This document shows positions 62,300 to 64,000 of a DNA stretch of 64,000 nucleotides, in pieces. The notes beneath the pieces are model-generated. The model was not told where the DNA came from, did no database searches, and was given only the letters and a program-made list of their open reading frames with translations. Source of the DNA: an uncultured bacterium (GTDB taxonomy: Bacteria; Bacteroidota; Rhodothermia; Rhodothermales; Rubricoccaceae); assembly GCA_947493945.1 (NCBI GenBank), contig CANLSR010000003.1, positions 124,001-188,000 on the forward strand. The letters run 5' to 3'. The translations under genes and the position numbers were made by a program. Position 1 is the stretch's first letter, and every line of letters begins with the position of its first letter.

Positions 62300-63004
62300 C
62301 TACCCGAACAGCGCGTCTTCGAGCTGGCGGACGCGCTCGTCGTCGCGGACGACCTGGGCCTCGGGCGTCTCGGCCGGCTTCCGCGTGGTCTCGGGACGGC
62401 TCGTCGCCTCGGCCTCCGCCGCCGCCAGCCGCTCGGCCTCTTGCTCGGCGGCGATCTCAGCCACGATCATGTCCTGGAACGGCTCCTGCGCGCGCGCGAA
62501 CATGACGTGCGGCTCCTCGACGGGCGCGCCAGCCTTCTGGCGCTGGCGGTAGAGCTTGAGGCAGCCGTTCCACAGCGCCCGCCGCAGCCCCCACTTGTCG
62601 ACGGAGTACGAGCCCGACTTGCGCGTGCCGGCCGCGTTGACCCAGTTGAGCTGGACGTAGAGCTTGGGCGCCGGGCCGCTGGTCTTCTCGCGCAGCGACA
62701 GGCCCACGACGCCGGTGTTGCTCCAGGCCTTGCGCGGCTTGGTCGGCGCGTCGGGGATGGACGCCAGGAGCTGGTCGCGGTAGGCGAAGGCCGCCTCCAG
62801 CGCCGCGTCGGAGTCGTCGTAGCGGGCGTCGGCGAAAAACTTGGACTGGCGCTCGCCGTCGCGCCGGGCGCGGACCTGCCAGCCGTGCGTCGGGTGCCGG
62901 CCGGGGTGCTCGTCGGACGGCTCGATGTCGATCCGCGTGATGTGGTGAAGCCGGCGGAGGCCGCCGGAGGGGCGCCCCGTGGCGCCAGATGTCTCAAGTT
63001 CCAT
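62300..63004 (-). CDS. Protein with two AP2-like DNA-binding domains
   Basis: The 234-residue protein has two AP2/ERF-like units. The first is GWQVRARRDGERQSKFFADARYDD...AAFAYRDQLL (about 41-80); the second is NTGVVGLSLREK...YVQLNWVNAAGTRKSGSYSVDKWG (about 95-145). The W/V-x-V-R, SKxF and AYR pattern is that of AP2 domains in bacterial and phage proteins. A polar C-terminal tail follows (ETTRKPAETPEAQVV). AP2 domains bind DNA, often in homing endonucleases, but no nuclease motif is seen here. It follows nifU and mrp on the same strand, in an unusual context. Confidence 0.6.
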   Translation of the reverse strand: MELETSGATGRPSGGLRRLHHITRIDIEPSDEHPGRHPTHGWQVRARRDGERQSKFFADARYDDSDAALEAAFAYRDQLLASIPDAPTKPRKAWSNTGVVGLSLREKTSGPAPKLYVQLNWVNAAGTRKSGSYSVDKWGLRRALWNGCLKLYRQRQKAGAPVEEPHVMFARAQEPFQDMIVAEIAAEQEAERLAAAEAEATSRPETTRKPAETPEAQVVRDDERVRQLEDALFG

Positions 63005-63052
63005 CAGGTCGGGGAGGCAGACAGCTCGGCGCGGACGGCCGGTAGCGTCGTG

Positions 63053-63328
63053 CTAGCGGGCGACGCCCGGCGCCACGGCCTCGACGCGCGTGACCTCGGG
63101 GACGGCACGCCGGATGGCCTGCTCGATGCCCGCGCGCAGCGTCATCATGCTCATCGGGCACGTGCCGCACGCGCCCAGGAGCGCTAGCTCGACGACCATG
63201 TCGTCGGTGACGTTCTCGAGTCGCACGCTGCCGCCGTCGGCCATCAGGTACGGCCGGATGGAGTCGAGGGTGTCCTCGATCCGCTGGCGGAGCTCGGGGT
63301 CAGCAGGGTCGAGGGTGGCGTGGGCCAT
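63053..63328 (-). CDS. NifU C-terminal-domain Fe-S scaffold protein
   Basis: The 91-residue protein is a stand-alone NifU C-terminal domain (IEDTLDSIRPYLMADGGSVRLENV, then ALLGACGTCPMSMMTLRAGIEQAIRRAVPEV). The two cysteines of CGTC bind an Fe-S cluster for transfer to target proteins. I start at ATG 63328. It is 98 nt after the Mrp ATPase gene, and both act in Fe-S cluster assembly or carriage. Confidence 0.92.
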   Translation of the reverse strand: MAHATLDPADPELRQRIEDTLDSIRPYLMADGGSVRLENVTDDMVVELALLGACGTCPMSMMTLRAGIEQAIRRAVPEVTRVEAVAPGVAR

Positions 63329-63426
63329 ATCCGCAAAGGGTGAGCCCGAAGATACGACGGGCGGGGTCGACAAAGAGAGCGTGGGAAGAGAACGGAGCGG
63401 CCGGTGCGCTCCTGTCCGGGCTTCGT

Positions 63427-64000
63427 CTACTTGTAGAGAATCTCGATGGGCTGGGTGGGCGGCTGCTCCGCCGTGCGCCGCTCGACCTCGGCGGCGGTGC
63501 GCTGGGCCATCTCCACGAAGGCCTGGGCCGACGCGCTCTCGGGCTCGGCCAGCACGATGGGCGTGCCCTGGTCGCCGGCCTCGCGCGTGGCCTGCTCGAT
63601 GGGCACCGCGCCCAGCACCGGCACGTCGAGCTCGGCCGCCAGCCGCTGGGCGCCGCCCTCACCGAACAGGTAGTACTTGCGGTCGGGCAGGTCGGGCGGC
63701 GTAAAGTAAGCCATGTTCTCGACCACGCCCAGGACGGGCACGTGGACGTTCTCGAACATCTTGACCGCCTTGCGCGCGTCCGCCAGCGCCACGTCCTGAG
63801 GCGTCGAGACGACCACGGCGCCCGTCAGCGGGACCGTCTGGACGATGGTGAGCTGGATGTCGCCCGTGCCCGGCGGCAGGTCCAGCACCAACGTGTCGAG
63901 CTCGCCCCAGGCGGCCTGGCCCAAGAACTGGCGGACGGCGCTGGACACCATCGGCCCGCGCCAGATCACCGCTCGCGCGTCGTCCACCAGGAAGCCCATC
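63427..64000 (-). CDS. Mrp/ApbC-family ATPase, C-terminal part, cut by window edge
   Basis: Only the last 190 or so residues lie in the window. They show the deviant-Walker ATPase features WRGPMVSSAVRQFLGQAAWGELDTLVLDLPPGTGD, VVVSTPQDVALADARKAVKMF, and PVLGVVENMAYF, in which the CxxC found in some members is absent at this position. Mrp proteins carry and transfer Fe-S clusters. It continues beyond the right edge; the track Met at 63999 is internal. Confidence 0.9.
   Translation of the reverse strand, partial: MGFLVDDARAVIWRGPMVSSAVRQFLGQAAWGELDTLVLDLPPGTGDIQLTIVQTVPLTGAVVVSTPQDVALADARKAVKMFENVHVPVLGVVENMAYFTPPDLPDRKYYLFGEGGAQRLAAELDVPVLGAVPIEQATREAGDQGTPIVLAEPESASAQAFVEMAQRTAAEVERRTAEQPPTQPIEILYK

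Overview
The window reads as a chromosomal segment of a very GC-rich, Gram-negative member of the Bacteroidota/Rhodothermota, most likely a marine Rhodothermales of the Rubricoccus/Rubrivirga type. This is inferred, not searched. The supporting signs are an HmuY/TonB-type haem system, LptE, FtsX, a futalosine-pathway mqnA, many lipobox proteins, TAnnTTTG-like promoter elements instead of clear Shine-Dalgarno sites, and the ffh-rpsP-rimM-trmD-rplS order. No tRNA, rRNA, CRISPR array, prophage or intact transposon was seen.

Layout. 1-6 kb: the start of a class A penicillin-binding protein, a cNMP/CBS/DUF294 sensor, an outer-membrane barrel, a UDG-family glycosylase and ftsX. 6-8.3 kb: atpD-atpC with an intrinsic terminator. 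8.4-9.7 kb: a Fic AMP-transferase in visibly lower GC. 9.8-19.2 kb: a long minus-strand run, miaB, sigma-54 activator, lptE, glycosyltransferase, TPR, anmK, TM2, thiL and DUF1648, with overlaps for much of its length. 19.3-28.3 kb: ribD/ribE, a DegP-type protease, a cupin, a Rieske-flavoprotein, an amidohydrolase, dtd and rdgB. 28.5-34.2 kb: rpsU, an unusual TonB protein carrying repeated modules, and a PP2C/STAS/RsbW partner-switching operon. 34.2-40.1 kb: smpB, mqnA and the ffh-rpsP-rimM-trmD-rplS group, where S16 has a very long C-terminal extension. 40.5-49.3 kb: a lipoprotein, then a haem-acquisition operon (TonB receptor, HmuY, HmuT, HmuU, a small Cys protein, HmuV, HmuS, e(P4)-type phosphatase) headed by an AT-rich 46-bp inverted repeat. 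49.4-54.2 kb: a divergent tryptophan 2,3-dioxygenase-like haem enzyme, an esterase, an AhpD-like protein, a 5-FCL, a PspC protein and a lipoprotein. 54.2-58.2 kb: a helical unknown, an M16 peptidase pair and a lipoprotein glutaredoxin. 58.2-61.5 kb: a deoxysugar cluster (rmlC-like, C-methyltransferase, epimerase). 61.6-64 kb: a small unknown, an AP2-like DNA-binding protein, a NifU-type scaffold and the C-terminal part of an Mrp ATPase.

How the genes work together. The haem operon forms a full path: receptor and HmuY at the surface, HmuTUV across the periplasm and inner membrane, HmuS for cytoplasmic handling. The neighbouring dioxygenase would use haem. The rpsP group supplies ribosomal proteins, ribosome maturation and SRP. 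The PP2C, STAS and RsbW proteins make a phosphorylation switch whose output sigma factor is not in the window.

Non-coding structure is notable. A CCGCTGGCGG/CCGCCAGCGG inverted repeat recurs between genes. There is an eight-copy 7-bp tandem repeat directly before rdgB, an inverted TGTCATCCTGAG repeat pair, two short tandem duplications near gene ends, and strong intrinsic terminators, including one inside the rpsP-rimM gap.
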